Shown one piece after another: positions 55,734 to 64,000 of a stretch of 64,000 bases of DNA. This DNA is from Pedobacter aquae (GTDB lineage Bacteria; Bacteroidota; Bacteroidia; Sphingobacteriales; Sphingobacteriaceae), in assembly GCF_008195825.1 (NCBI RefSeq), contig NZ_CP043329.1, positions 3,348,001-3,412,000 of the forward strand. Reading direction: 5' to 3'. Numbering within the stretch: the stretch's first letter is position 1; every line of letters begins with the position of its first letter. Under the pieces are notes generated by a model. That model searched no databases. It was not told where the DNA came from and was given only the letters and a program-made list of their open reading frames with translations. A program made the translations under genes and the position numbers.

Positions 55734-58700
55734 ATGAAGAAAATATTACTATTAATAGGGGCATTATTTTGCGTTGCTATGGTGCAAGCTCAGGAGACAT
55801 TTCCTGTCAATGGATCATACGATATACGTAGTGGCCAGTTTGCTTTTACCAATGCCAATATTGTGGTAAGTGCAGAGCAAACCCTTAAAAACGGCACTTT
55901 AATCATTAAAGACCGTAAAATTGAACAAGTAGGTACAGCGCTAAACATCCCGAAAGGTTATGTGATTATTGATTTGAAAGGGAAATACATTTACCCTTCG
56001 CTTATTGATGCTTATACTTCTTACGGTTTGCCAGAAATCCCTCGTCAGAGTTTTAGCGGCAGAGGTTCTGCACCGGTGTTTACCACAACCAAGCAAGGTG
56101 CTTATCATTGGAACGAAGCCATAAAGCCAGAAATGAATGCCCATAGTATTTTTAATTTGGAGGCTAAAAAGGCCGAAGAAATGAAGAAAAACGGTTTTGG
56201 TACTATAAATACCTTAATTAAAGACGGTATTGCCCGTGGCACTTCTGCGGCAGTTACCCTTGGCGATGAAAGTAATAACTTAGTGATGCTATCGGCTAAA
56301 ACAGCTGCAAATTATTCTTTTAGCAAGGGTACCGCAAAAACAGATTATCCGAGTTCTTTAATGGGTTCTATTGCTTTGTTACGTCAAACTTATATAGATG
56401 CGGCTTGGTATAAAAGCCAAAGTAAAGAGTTTAATATCTCTTTAGACGAGTTTAACAAGCAACAAAGTTTACCTCAAGTTTTTGAAGTAGAAAACTGGGA
56501 AGATGTTTTAAGAGCCGATAAACTAGGCGATGAATTTGGTAAGCAATACGTTTTTAAGTCGGGCGGCGATGAATACCAACGCATAGCAGACATAAAAGCT
56601 ACCACAGGTAAATTTATCATTCCTATTAATTTCCCTAAAGCTTATGATGTGGAAGACCCTGCCGATGCTCGCTCTGTAACCTTTGCACAAATGAAACATT
56701 GGGAATTGGCACCTACCAACCCAGCTGTGTTAGAGCAAAACGGAATCACTTTCGCTATTAGTCCTGCCGGCTTAGAAAGCCCTAAAGATTTTTGGACCAA
56801 CCTACGCCTAGCCATTGATTTTGGTTTATCAGAAAAACAAGCTTTAAAATCTTTAACAGAAATACCCGCTAGCATTTTAGGGATAGATAAAAAGGTTGGT
56901 ACCTTAAACGTAGGTAAAGAGGCTAATTTCTTAATTACATCATCGCCATTATTTGCTAAAGAGAACATCATTTTTGAAAACTGGGTGCAAGGCAAAAGGT
57001 TTATAGTTTCACAAATGGATGTGAAAGATTTACGTGGCGATTATGATTTAGTGATAGCCGGCTTAGGCAAGCTAGACATGAAAATTGGCGGAAGCATTGG
57101 TGCTTATGAAGTAAATATTGTAAGAACTGGAGCTGATAGCGTAAAAACAAAAGCAAATTTTGTGCGTAATGGAGATTTGGTTAATCTGGTTTTTGATTTA
57201 ACCAAGAATCCTAAAGGTGATTTTAGATTATCAGGCTATTTAGATAAAGCATCACCTTTAACTTTTAAAGGTGAAGCGGTTGCGGCTAACGGAAATACCA
57301 CCAATTGGTCGGCAACTTTTAAAGCTCCTTTTATAGAAAAAGAAAAGAAAGAAGAAGCCAAAGGTGTTAGCCAAGTAGGTAAAGTTGTTTATCCATTAGT
57401 GGCTTACGGTAACCCAGATTTGCCCAAGACAGAAGCCATTATTTTTAAAAATGCTACCGTTTGGACAAACGAAAAAGATGGTATTTTAAAAGATGCTGAT
57501 GTTTGGGTAGAAAACGGTAAGATTAAAGCCGTTGGTAAAAATTTAAGCACCAACAATGCTAAAATTATTGATGCTAAGGGCAAACATATAACACCAGGTA
57601 TTATTGATGAACACTCGCATATTGCCATTAGCAGAGGTGTGAACGAAGGTACCCAAGCTGTTACTTCTGAGGTGCGTATTGGTGATGTGCTAGATGCTGA
57701 GGATGTTAATATTTACAGACAATTGGCCGGTGGCGTAACAACATCGCATTTATTGCATGGCTCTGCAAATCCTGTTGGTGGACAAACACAATTGATAAAA
57801 TTGAGATGGGGAAATACACCAGAGGGATTGAAATTTGGTAATAACCCGGGCTTCATCAAATTTGCTTTGGGCGAGAATGTGAAGCAAAGCAATTGGGGCG
57901 AGTTTAATACCATCCGTTTTCCGCAAACCCGTATGGGGGTAGAACAAGTTTTTATAGATGCTTTTACTAGAGCTAAAGAGTATAAAGCTGCTATGGCGGC
58001 TTATAACGGCGCTAAGAATAAATCGGGTTTAACCCAACCCCGTAAAGATTTAGAGTTGGAAGCTTTAGTTGAGATTTTAGACGGCAAAAGACATATTACT
58101 TGCCATTCTTATGTGCAATCAGAAATAAATATGTTGATGAAAGTTGCAGATAGCATGGACTTTAAAGTAAATACTTTCACCCACATTTTAGAAGGCTATA
58201 AAGTAGCTGATAAAATGGCCAAAAGAGGTATTGCTGGTTCTACTTTTTCAGATTGGTGGACGTATAAAATGGAAGTGTTAGACGCTATTCCGTACAACGG
58301 AAAGCTGATGCATGAAGCCGGAGTATTAACCGCTTTCAATTCTGATGATGCTGAAATGGCTCGTCGTTTAAACCAAGAAGCTGCCAAAGCAGTTAAATAT
58401 GGTGGTGTTAGCGAGGAGGAAGCTTTAAAATTTGTAACCCTAAATCCGGCTATCATGATGCATATTGATGATAGGGTGGGTAGCCTTAAGCCCGGTAAAG
58501 ATGCCGATTTGGTTTTATGGTCAGAACATCCTTTATCTGTTTATGCTAAGGCAGAAAAAACGCTTGTTGATGGTATTGTTTATTGGGATTATGAGAAAGA
58601 TGAGCAGAAGCGAAAAGAAATTAAAGAAGAGCAGGCTCGTTTAATCCAGAAAATGATTAATGCTAAAACTAAAGGAGCAAAAACACAACGTCCGTCTTTA

Positions 58701-58766
58701 GAAAAACCAAGTCTGTATGATTGTGACACTTTAGAAGGTGAGCATGCTGAAACCGAAGAACATTAA
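55734..58766 (+). CDS. Secreted double amidohydrolase
   Basis: A 1,010-residue protein with signal peptide ending near residue 19 (MVQAQ). Two amidohydrolase-like halves follow. The first half (about 25-410) has the fold's opening (NGTLIIKDRKIEQVG) and closing (LNVGKEANFLITS) strands, but YPSLIDAYTSYG replaces the metal-binding HxH, so it seems degenerate. The second (about 555-985) keeps GIIDEHSHI, ITCHSYVQ, THILEGYKV and FNSDDAEMA, the usual metal and catalytic positions. Substrate unknown (imidazolonepropionase/prolidase class). Followed after 12 bp by a third related protein. Confidence 0.85.
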   Translation: MKKILLLIGALFCVAMVQAQETFPVNGSYDIRSGQFAFTNANIVVSAEQTLKNGTLIIKDRKIEQVGTALNIPKGYVIIDLKGKYIYPSLIDAYTSYGLPEIPRQSFSGRGSAPVFTTTKQGAYHWNEAIKPEMNAHSIFNLEAKKAEEMKKNGFGTINTLIKDGIARGTSAAVTLGDESNNLVMLSAKTAANYSFSKGTAKTDYPSSLMGSIALLRQTYIDAAWYKSQSKEFNISLDEFNKQQSLPQVFEVENWEDVLRADKLGDEFGKQYVFKSGGDEYQRIADIKATTGKFIIPINFPKAYDVEDPADARSVTFAQMKHWELAPTNPAVLEQNGITFAISPAGLESPKDFWTNLRLAIDFGLSEKQALKSLTEIPASILGIDKKVGTLNVGKEANFLITSSPLFAKENIIFENWVQGKRFIVSQMDVKDLRGDYDLVIAGLGKLDMKIGGSIGAYEVNIVRTGADSVKTKANFVRNGDLVNLVFDLTKNPKGDFRLSGYLDKASPLTFKGEAVAANGNTTNWSATFKAPFIEKEKKEEAKGVSQVGKVVYPLVAYGNPDLPKTEAIIFKNATVWTNEKDGILKDADVWVENGKIKAVGKNLSTNNAKIIDAKGKHITPGIIDEHSHIAISRGVNEGTQAVTSEVRIGDVLDAEDVNIYRQLAGGVTTSHLLHGSANPVGGQTQLIKLRWGNTPEGLKFGNNPGFIKFALGENVKQSNWGEFNTIRFPQTRMGVEQVFIDAFTRAKEYKAAMAAYNGAKNKSGLTQPRKDLELEALVEILDGKRHITCHSYVQSEINMLMKVADSMDFKVNTFTHILEGYKVADKMAKRGIAGSTFSDWWTYKMEVLDAIPYNGKLMHEAGVLTAFNSDDAEMARRLNQEAAKAVKYGGVSEEEALKFVTLNPAIMMHIDDRVGSLKPGKDADLVLWSEHPLSVYAKAEKTLVDGIVYWDYEKDEQKRKEIKEEQARLIQKMINAKTKGAKTQRPSLEKPSLYDCDTLEGEHAETEEH

Positions 58767-58778
58767 TAGCTAAACATC

Positions 58779-60080
58779 ATGAAAAAAATCATATATCAAT
58801 TCATCATATTAACGGTTGCGGCATGTACAGCTTATGCGCAACCCAATATAGCTCCGGCTAAAGCCCAAACTCAGGCAATTGCTTTGGTGGGTGCTACGCT
58901 GCATATTGGCAACGGTACCGTAATAGAAAATGGGATTATTGTTTTTGATAAAGGTAAAATTACCGCTGTTGGCGATGGTAAAACAGCATTACCGCAAAAT
59001 GCAAACGTTATTCAGGTTTCAGGAAAACATATTTACCCAGGTTTTATTGCCCCGGCTAATGGTTTGGGTTTAACCGAGGTAGAATCTGTAAGAGCTACCA
59101 GAGATATACAAGAAGTAGGCTTTATCAATCCGCATGTAAGGTCTATTATTGCTTATAATACCGATTCTAGAATTATCCCTACGGTACGTTCTAATGGTGT
59201 TTTACTTTCTCAGCCAGCGCCAGAAGGTGGTTTGGTTTCAGGAACATCCTCTATAGTGCAGTTAGATGCTTGGAATTGGGAAGATGCAGCTTATAAAACC
59301 GATATGGCTATCCATTTTAATTGGCCAACATCAAGAATAAGAACCAGCAGAAGAGCAGGGGCGGCAGTTAGCGAAGAACAGCAAAAAGAGCGTTACCAAA
59401 GGCAAATGGCCGAGTTACAAAACTATTTTGAAGAAGCTAAGGCTTACGCCGAGCTTAGTAAACCTAAAGTTTTTAATGCTCGTTTTGATGCAATGAAAGG
59501 CTTATTTACAGGTACTAAAAAAGCTTTTGTAAATGTATCAGCACAAAAAGATATCATTATAGCCGTTAAATTTTTCGAAGGGTTTGGTATAAAACCTGTT
59601 TTGCTTGGCGCTGATGAGGCTATACAAGTTGCAGGATTTTTAAAGGAGCATCAAATTCCTGTTATTGTTAACGAGAGTCATGCTTTACCAGCAAATGATG
59701 ATGACGATGTTTACCTTCCATACAAAAATGCAGCACTTTTACATAAAGCAGGGATATTAATAGCCATGAGTATTGAAGGTTATTGGCAGCAACGTAATTT
59801 ACCTTTTATGGCAGGTACAGCAGCGGCTTATGGTTTAAGTAAAGAAGAAGCTTTGGCTTTAATTACATCCAATACAGCTAAAATTTTAGGTATAGATAAA
59901 CAAACAGGTACTTTAGAGATAGGTAAAGATGCCAATATCATAATTTCTGAAGGCGATGCTTTAGACATGCGAACAAACAATATCAGCAAAGCTTATATCC
60001 AAGGTCGTGATATAAATTTAGACAATGTTCAAAAGCAATTGTACAAACGCTATGCAGAAAAATTAGGTATCAAAGAGTAA
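58779..60080 (+). CDS. Secreted amidohydrolase-like protein, lacking the HxH motif
   Basis: A 433-residue protein with signal peptide to about residue 20 (AYAQ). It resembles the first half of the preceding protein: ENGIIVFDKGKITAVGDG, then YPGFIAPANGLGLTEVES where HxH would be expected, and LEIGKDANIIISEG near the end. The metal-binding histidines are mostly missing, so it may be a non-catalytic partner of the neighbouring enzyme. Twelve bp separate the genes, suggesting one operon, ending in a terminator at 60112. Confidence 0.85.
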   Translation: MKKIIYQFIILTVAACTAYAQPNIAPAKAQTQAIALVGATLHIGNGTVIENGIIVFDKGKITAVGDGKTALPQNANVIQVSGKHIYPGFIAPANGLGLTEVESVRATRDIQEVGFINPHVRSIIAYNTDSRIIPTVRSNGVLLSQPAPEGGLVSGTSSIVQLDAWNWEDAAYKTDMAIHFNWPTSRIRTSRRAGAAVSEEQQKERYQRQMAELQNYFEEAKAYAELSKPKVFNARFDAMKGLFTGTKKAFVNVSAQKDIIIAVKFFEGFGIKPVLLGADEAIQVAGFLKEHQIPVIVNESHALPANDDDDVYLPYKNAALLHKAGILIAMSIEGYWQQRNLPFMAGTAAAYGLSKEEALALITSNTAKILGIDKQTGTLEIGKDANIIISEGDALDMRTNNISKAYIQGRDINLDNVQKQLYKRYAEKLGIKE

Positions 60081-60111
60081 TTTGAGCTAAGTGTTTTAAC
60101 GATATTAAAGG

Positions 60112-60144
60112 CAGCGTCTCCCTAGAAAGTGACGCTGTTTTTTT
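60112..60144 (+). terminator. Intrinsic terminator after the amidohydrolase operon
   Basis: CAGCGTC / GACGCTG with a 12-nt loop, followed by a T tract. Confidence 0.8.
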
Positions 60145-60253
60145 GTGGTATTTATCTTAATGCTATTGTTAAGTTAGAATCACTCTTTTATTAATTTTCA
60201 TAAAAACCCTATTTCATTCATATAGATTTTTATATTTGGTTAATATCTGTTTA

Positions 60254-62221
60254 ATGATTTTAAGGGGGCCTAAAATAAAACAACTATTAAGAAGTATAGC
60301 GCTTTTAGTGTTTTTACTGTTGCCTATTTTTGGCGCTGCTTTTCAAAAGGCGTATCGGCTAAATCCCCAACTTAAAGTTTATGATTCTCTGGTAAGCAGG
60401 TATAGGTATTTTAAACCAGACTCTGCCCTTTATTTCATGAACCAAGGCTTAGAACTAGCCACTAAGTTAAATGATGCTAACGGGAAGGCCGTGATGCTGA
60501 ATCAATGGGGGATGATTTATGACAACAAAGGGAACTACCAAGAATCTAGAGAAAAGTACTTACAAGCCCTAAAAATTTACCAAAAAACAGGTTATGTAAA
60601 GGGTATTTCCGCTGTGAATATACGCCTAGGCGTAGTGGAAAATAGAAAAGGTAATCATGATAAAGCTATAGCTTATTTCCTAAAAGCATTGGCTATTAGC
60701 GAGAAAAATAATTATGCTTATGGCATTATGGAAGCTAACCTTACCGTAGCAGAGGGTTTTCTGGGGCAAAAGAACTACCCGATAGCTTTAAAATATTTAA
60801 AAAAAGCAGAATTTATTAGTGATACCATCCCTTTTTCAAATCTTAACCTTAACATTTACAATAATTTTGGGGTTATCTATAGAGATATTAAAAAATATGA
60901 TTTAGCCGAGTATTACCTTAAAAAAGGCATCGCTTTAAGCAGTAATATTAAATACCAAGGCCTAAATATTACGCTAACCAATAATTTAGCTAGTGTTTAT
61001 GCTCGTACAGGAAAAAAACAGCAAGCTATAGCGCTTCAAAAAGAAGCGCTTAAAAAGGCTAAAGAAATACAAAATTTCTTAAGAGAAATAGAGGTTTTAT
61101 TAGGTTTAGCAGAGAATTATAAAGATACCGATAGTAAAAAGGCTCTGGCTTATTACAAAGATGCCTTAAACCTCACCAGAAAAAATAATGCCTATAAAAG
61201 ACAGGTAGAAATTCTAAACCAAATGGTAATTCTTTACCGCAAAGAGGGCAATTACAAAGAAGCTTTAACCTTAAAAGAAGAAGAAAAAAACTTAGCAGAT
61301 AGCTTTTTGTATAAAGATATCGATAGTCGCATTAGCGATTTACAAGCCCAGTATGAGCTGGCTAAATCTCAAGCCCGGGTGAAAGAACTGCAATACAGCA
61401 ATACCCAACAAAATTTGCGTAGCACCATTATCTTAAGTGTTGCAGTATTTGTTATGATTATTCTTGTTTTTATGGTTTTTAACAACCGCAGAAACAGGAA
61501 ATTTAATCAGCTTTTGTCTAAAGCCAATCAAGAATTAAAAGAATCTAACTCGGTAAAAGATAAATTATTCTCTGTTCTGGCCCATGATTTAAGAGGACCA
61601 TTTGCAGCTATTATCAACCTTTTAAGCATGGTTAAAGATGGTTATTTAGACGAGCGAGAGAAAAATGAGTTGATTGATAAAATTACCCAAAATAGCACCA
61701 CTTATTTAGACACCCTAAACGATTTAGTGAAATGGGGCGAAACACAAATTAAAGGTTTAAGAATAAATCCGCAACCCATAGCCCTAGCTCAGGAAGTTGA
61801 ACTTAATAAGGAGTTTTTAAGCGTACTTATTGAGGATAAGAATATCAGTTTCAGTAATGAAATACTACCTCATGTAGCTGTTTTGGCAGATAAAGCCCAC
61901 TTTGATTTAATCATCAGAAATTTATTAAGTAATGCCGTAAAATTTACCAATACGGGAGGCAGCATCAAGGTTTTTGCAGAAGATGAAAGCCAATATATCA
62001 GAATTACAGTTAAAGATACAGGCATTGGCATGTCTGCAGATAAGCAAAGTCGAATTTTTAATTTTGAAAACATCAGCTTAGCAGGCACAGGTAATGAAAA
62101 AGGAAATAGCTTAGGCCTCATCTTGTGTAAAGAGTACGTTTTAGCAAATAAAGGCACCATAAGTGTAAAGAGTAAAAAAGGCGAAGGTTCTGAGTTTAGT
62201 TTTACCTTACCTAAGGCTTAA
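60254..62221 (+). CDS. TPR-containing sensor histidine kinase
   Basis: A 655-residue kinase from the ATG at 60254 (the frame opens at TTG 60236). An N-terminal hydrophobic segment (about 12-28) precedes about six tetratricopeptide repeats (about 45-330), such as GNYQESREKYLQALKIYQK. A coiled-coil and a membrane helix (STIILSVAVFVMIILVFMVF) follow, then HisKA with AHDLRGPFAAIINL and an ATPase with NLLSNAVKFTN and DTGIGM. The periplasmic TPRs suggest protein-ligand sensing. No partner regulator is adjacent. Confidence 0.9.
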   Translation: MILRGPKIKQLLRSIALLVFLLLPIFGAAFQKAYRLNPQLKVYDSLVSRYRYFKPDSALYFMNQGLELATKLNDANGKAVMLNQWGMIYDNKGNYQESREKYLQALKIYQKTGYVKGISAVNIRLGVVENRKGNHDKAIAYFLKALAISEKNNYAYGIMEANLTVAEGFLGQKNYPIALKYLKKAEFISDTIPFSNLNLNIYNNFGVIYRDIKKYDLAEYYLKKGIALSSNIKYQGLNITLTNNLASVYARTGKKQQAIALQKEALKKAKEIQNFLREIEVLLGLAENYKDTDSKKALAYYKDALNLTRKNNAYKRQVEILNQMVILYRKEGNYKEALTLKEEEKNLADSFLYKDIDSRISDLQAQYELAKSQARVKELQYSNTQQNLRSTIILSVAVFVMIILVFMVFNNRRNRKFNQLLSKANQELKESNSVKDKLFSVLAHDLRGPFAAIINLLSMVKDGYLDEREKNELIDKITQNSTTYLDTLNDLVKWGETQIKGLRINPQPIALAQEVELNKEFLSVLIEDKNISFSNEILPHVAVLADKAHFDLIIRNLLSNAVKFTNTGGSIKVFAEDESQYIRITVKDTGIGMSADKQSRIFNFENISLAGTGNEKGNSLGLILCKEYVLANKGTISVKSKKGEGSEFSFTLPKA

Positions 62222-62247
62222 ATCACGTAATTTTAATAGAGAACATC

Positions 62248-63135
62248 ATGCAATTTGGAAAAGTAGAAGATCCATCAATCATAAATTTCAGCCTTCCGGC
62301 TGATGCTCCTGAAACTAAAGACTTACTAAAAAACACTTCAAAAAGTACTTTTGAAGCCTATGTAGGATGCGCAAAATGGAATAAAGCCGATTTAAAAGGA
62401 TTTTATCCAAGAGGTACAAAAGACGAGCTAACTTACTACGCCACGCAGTTTAATAGTATTGAGCTAAATGCTACTTTTTACAATTTGCCAAGTAGCGCAC
62501 AAGTAAGCAGTTGGAGAGATAAAACACCCGATGATTTTAAGTTTTTCCCTAAAATAACCAACTCGGTGAGTCATTACCGCAGGTTAATAGATGTTAAAGA
62601 ACCTGTTACTTTATTTTGCGATGCCATTAGCCATTTTGAAGAAAAATTAGGGATGGCTTTTTTGCAACTGCATGATAATTTTAAGCCTAAAGATTTTGAC
62701 CGACTTAAAACTTTTGTTGAAGATTTTCCAAAGGTAATTCCACTGGCTATAGAGGTTAGAAATGAGGAATGGTTTACCAATAAGGCTATTGCCGATGAAC
62801 TTTACCAATTGTTAAAAAAGCATCATATCACCAATGTTTTGGTAGATACAGCAGGCAGAAGAGACATGATGCACATGAAATTAAGCACACCTATTGCTTT
62901 TATTCGTTATGTAGGTGCTAATCATGAATCTGATTATAGCAGATTAGACGAATGGGTAAAACGCATTGTTGATTGGAAAGCGGCTGGTTTACAGAAACTG
63001 TATTTCTTTGTTCACCAAAATGTAGAGCTGGCATCGCCTTTATTGTCTGCTTATTTTATAGAAAAATTAAATAAAGCTATAGGTATAAAGCTTCATATTC
63101 CTGTAATGGCAACGGAAAATCCTACTTTATTTTAA
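62248..63135 (+). CDS. DUF72 family protein
   Basis: A 295-residue cytosolic TIM-barrel-like protein. Family motifs: VGCAKWNKADLKGFYP, YATQFNSIELNATFYNLPS, FKFFPKITNSVSHYRRL, LQLHDNFKP, AIEVRNEEWF and LYFFVHQN near the C-terminus. Function of DUF72 (YecE-like) proteins is not known. It lies 11 bp ahead of the DUF1801 gene. Confidence 0.88.
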   Translation: MQFGKVEDPSIINFSLPADAPETKDLLKNTSKSTFEAYVGCAKWNKADLKGFYPRGTKDELTYYATQFNSIELNATFYNLPSSAQVSSWRDKTPDDFKFFPKITNSVSHYRRLIDVKEPVTLFCDAISHFEEKLGMAFLQLHDNFKPKDFDRLKTFVEDFPKVIPLAIEVRNEEWFTNKAIADELYQLLKKHHITNVLVDTAGRRDMMHMKLSTPIAFIRYVGANHESDYSRLDEWVKRIVDWKAAGLQKLYFFVHQNVELASPLLSAYFIEKLNKAIGIKLHIPVMATENPTLF

Positions 63136-63146
63136 ACGTTTAACAG

Positions 63147-63509
63147 ATGGAAAATTTCGAATCTGTTGAGGCATATATAGCCCATTTCCCTGAAGAAGTG
63201 CAAAATCTACTTAAGCAAATAAGGGTCATCATTAAAAGGATTGCGCCTGATTCGGTAGAAGGCATCAGCTATGGTATGCCAGCTTATAAGCTTCATAAAA
63301 AGCCATTGGTTTACTTTGCGGCTTTTAAAAAACATATCGGTTTTTATGCAACACCTAGTGGGCATACTGCTTTTTCTGTAGAGTTGGCTGCTTACAAACA
63401 AGGAAAAGGCTCAGTACAGTTTCCTTTAAACAAGCCTATTCCTTATGCTTTAATAGAAAAGATGGTAGCTTTTAGGGTAGAAGAAAATAGGGCAATCCGT
63501 TACCGTTAA
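63147..63509 (+). CDS. DUF1801 (YdhG-like) protein
   Basis: A 120-residue protein. Motifs VEAYIAHFPEEVQNLLKQIR, ISYGMPAYKLHKKPLVYFAA and HIGFYATPSG match the DUF1801 family (sometimes called iron-chaperone-like on fold similarity). Its 3' end overlaps the convergent dehydrogenase by 4 bp. Confidence 0.88.
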   Translation: MENFESVEAYIAHFPEEVQNLLKQIRVIIKRIAPDSVEGISYGMPAYKLHKKPLVYFAAFKKHIGFYATPSGHTAFSVELAAYKQGKGSVQFPLNKPIPYALIEKMVAFRVEENRAIRYR

Positions 63510-64000
63510 TCCACCTTGTTTTTTAGTTCTTCGCCATTGCAAAATGCATCAATATTAGCAAAAGAAACTCTTGCTATTTCGCCTATAGCTTCTTGCGTAA
63601 AAAATCCTTGATGTGAGGTGATTAAAACATTAGGAAAAGAAATTAAGCGGGTAATCAATTCATCTTGTATAATTCCTTCTGATAAATCATGGAAAAATAA
63701 ATCTCCTTCTTGTTCATAAACATCTAAACCTAAAGCCCCTAATTGGCCGCTTTTTAAGGCTTTTATAGCATCTTTGGTATGTACCAAAGCGCCTCTACTG
63801 GTATTAATCAGCATGGCGCCATGCTTAAATAGTTTTAATGTTTTTTGGTTGATTAAGTATTGCGTTTCTGGCGTTAAAGGGCAATGTAGAGATACAATAT
63901 CAGCATCGCATAAGGTTTCTTCTAAAGTGCCGTATTGTACGCCCATGGCTTTAACTTCGTCTTGCGGGTACAAATCATAAGCACTTATTTTACAGCCAAA
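63506..64000 (-). CDS. D-lactate-dehydrogenase-like 2-hydroxyacid dehydrogenase, C-terminal part
   Basis: The visible 164 codons run off the window. They carry YGTLEETLCDADIVSLHCPL, LINTSRGALVHTKDAI (catalytic Arg), LGLDVYEQEGDLFFHD (Glu) and VLITSHQGFFTQEA (His), the pattern of fermentative D-lactate dehydrogenases. Upstream codons (GCKISAYDLYPQDE) continue the NAD-binding fold, so the true start is beyond 64000. Ends 4 bp inside the convergent DUF1801 gene. Confidence 0.85.
   Translation of the reverse strand, partial: FGCKISAYDLYPQDEVKAMGVQYGTLEETLCDADIVSLHCPLTPETQYLINQKTLKLFKHGAMLINTSRGALVHTKDAIKALKSGQLGALGLDVYEQEGDLFFHDLSEGIIQDELITRLISFPNVLITSHQGFFTQEAIGEIARVSFANIDAFCNGEELKNKVD

Noticed and set aside
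1-64000. CRISPR arrays
   Set aside because: No regularly spaced repeats with unique spacers were seen; the triple repeat at 35.9-37.7 kb has long, unequal units.

Overview
The window looks like a chromosomal segment of a Bacteroidota bacterium, most likely Sphingobacteriaceae (Pedobacter-like). This rests on low G+C, signal peptides ending in AQ, a TonB-dependent receptor with an N-terminal carboxypeptidase-regulatory-like domain, a type IX secretion (T9SS) sorting tail, paired DUF1080 and Gfo/Idh/MocA genes, and a promoter of the TTTG / TAnnTTTG type. The genus is inferred from gene content only.

Positions 1-38,400 and 55,700-64,000 are mostly ordinary chromosome. In order there are: a partial secreted protein; a DUF1080 plus two Gfo/Idh/MocA oxidoreductase genes (3-keto-sugar type metabolism); a long leftward housekeeping block pdxA - DUF177 - rpmF - plsX - fabH - accB - accC - tatC - rpiB (lipid synthesis, ribosomal protein, Tat export); rsmA; a HEPN/MNT nucleotidyltransferase pair; a 2-hydroxyacid dehydrogenase; greA; a HIT protein; a two-component system beside a small secreted repeat protein; ruvC; a flippase-like protein plus glycosyltransferase; an RsbU-type phosphatase; an iron-uptake operon (TonB receptor, PepSY protein, DUF4198); a polysaccharide cluster (Wzy, Wzz, Wzx and two glycosyltransferases, with rnhB inside); gcvT; a frameshifted comB; three degenerate repeat units; and an Lrp-type regulator. 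After 55.7 kb come two amidohydrolases, a TPR histidine kinase, DUF72 and DUF1801 proteins and a partial D-lactate-dehydrogenase-like gene.

The accessory region (about 38.4-55.5 kb) is the unusual part. An odd tRNA-like gene (Leu-type body, 42-nt variable arm, apparent GTC anticodon) precedes a perfect 71-bp direct repeat at 38552-38622. The same 71 bp recur at 50809-50879. Between them lies a roughly 12.3-kb integrated element: tyrosine integrase, a lipoprotein gene split by an IS982-type insertion, a KAP-type P-loop NTPase divergent from an SF2-helicase-like protein with a lysine-less P-loop, a small protein / Sak4-like ATPase / DUF3871 module, an attC-like folded site with a lipoprotein gene, and five tightly overlapping small genes (membrane proteins and a zinc-ribbon protein). 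Beyond the right repeat lies the start of a second, truncated integrase, an ISL3-like insertion with 8-bp target duplication, a MITE-like palindrome, a T9SS relic and a frameshifted T9SS protein, and a toxin-antitoxin pair whose toxin has a nonsense codon.

At least five genes are interrupted by a single indel or substitution (histidine kinase start, comB, ISL3-like transposase, T9SS protein, ParE-like toxin). Some may be sequencing errors, others true decay.
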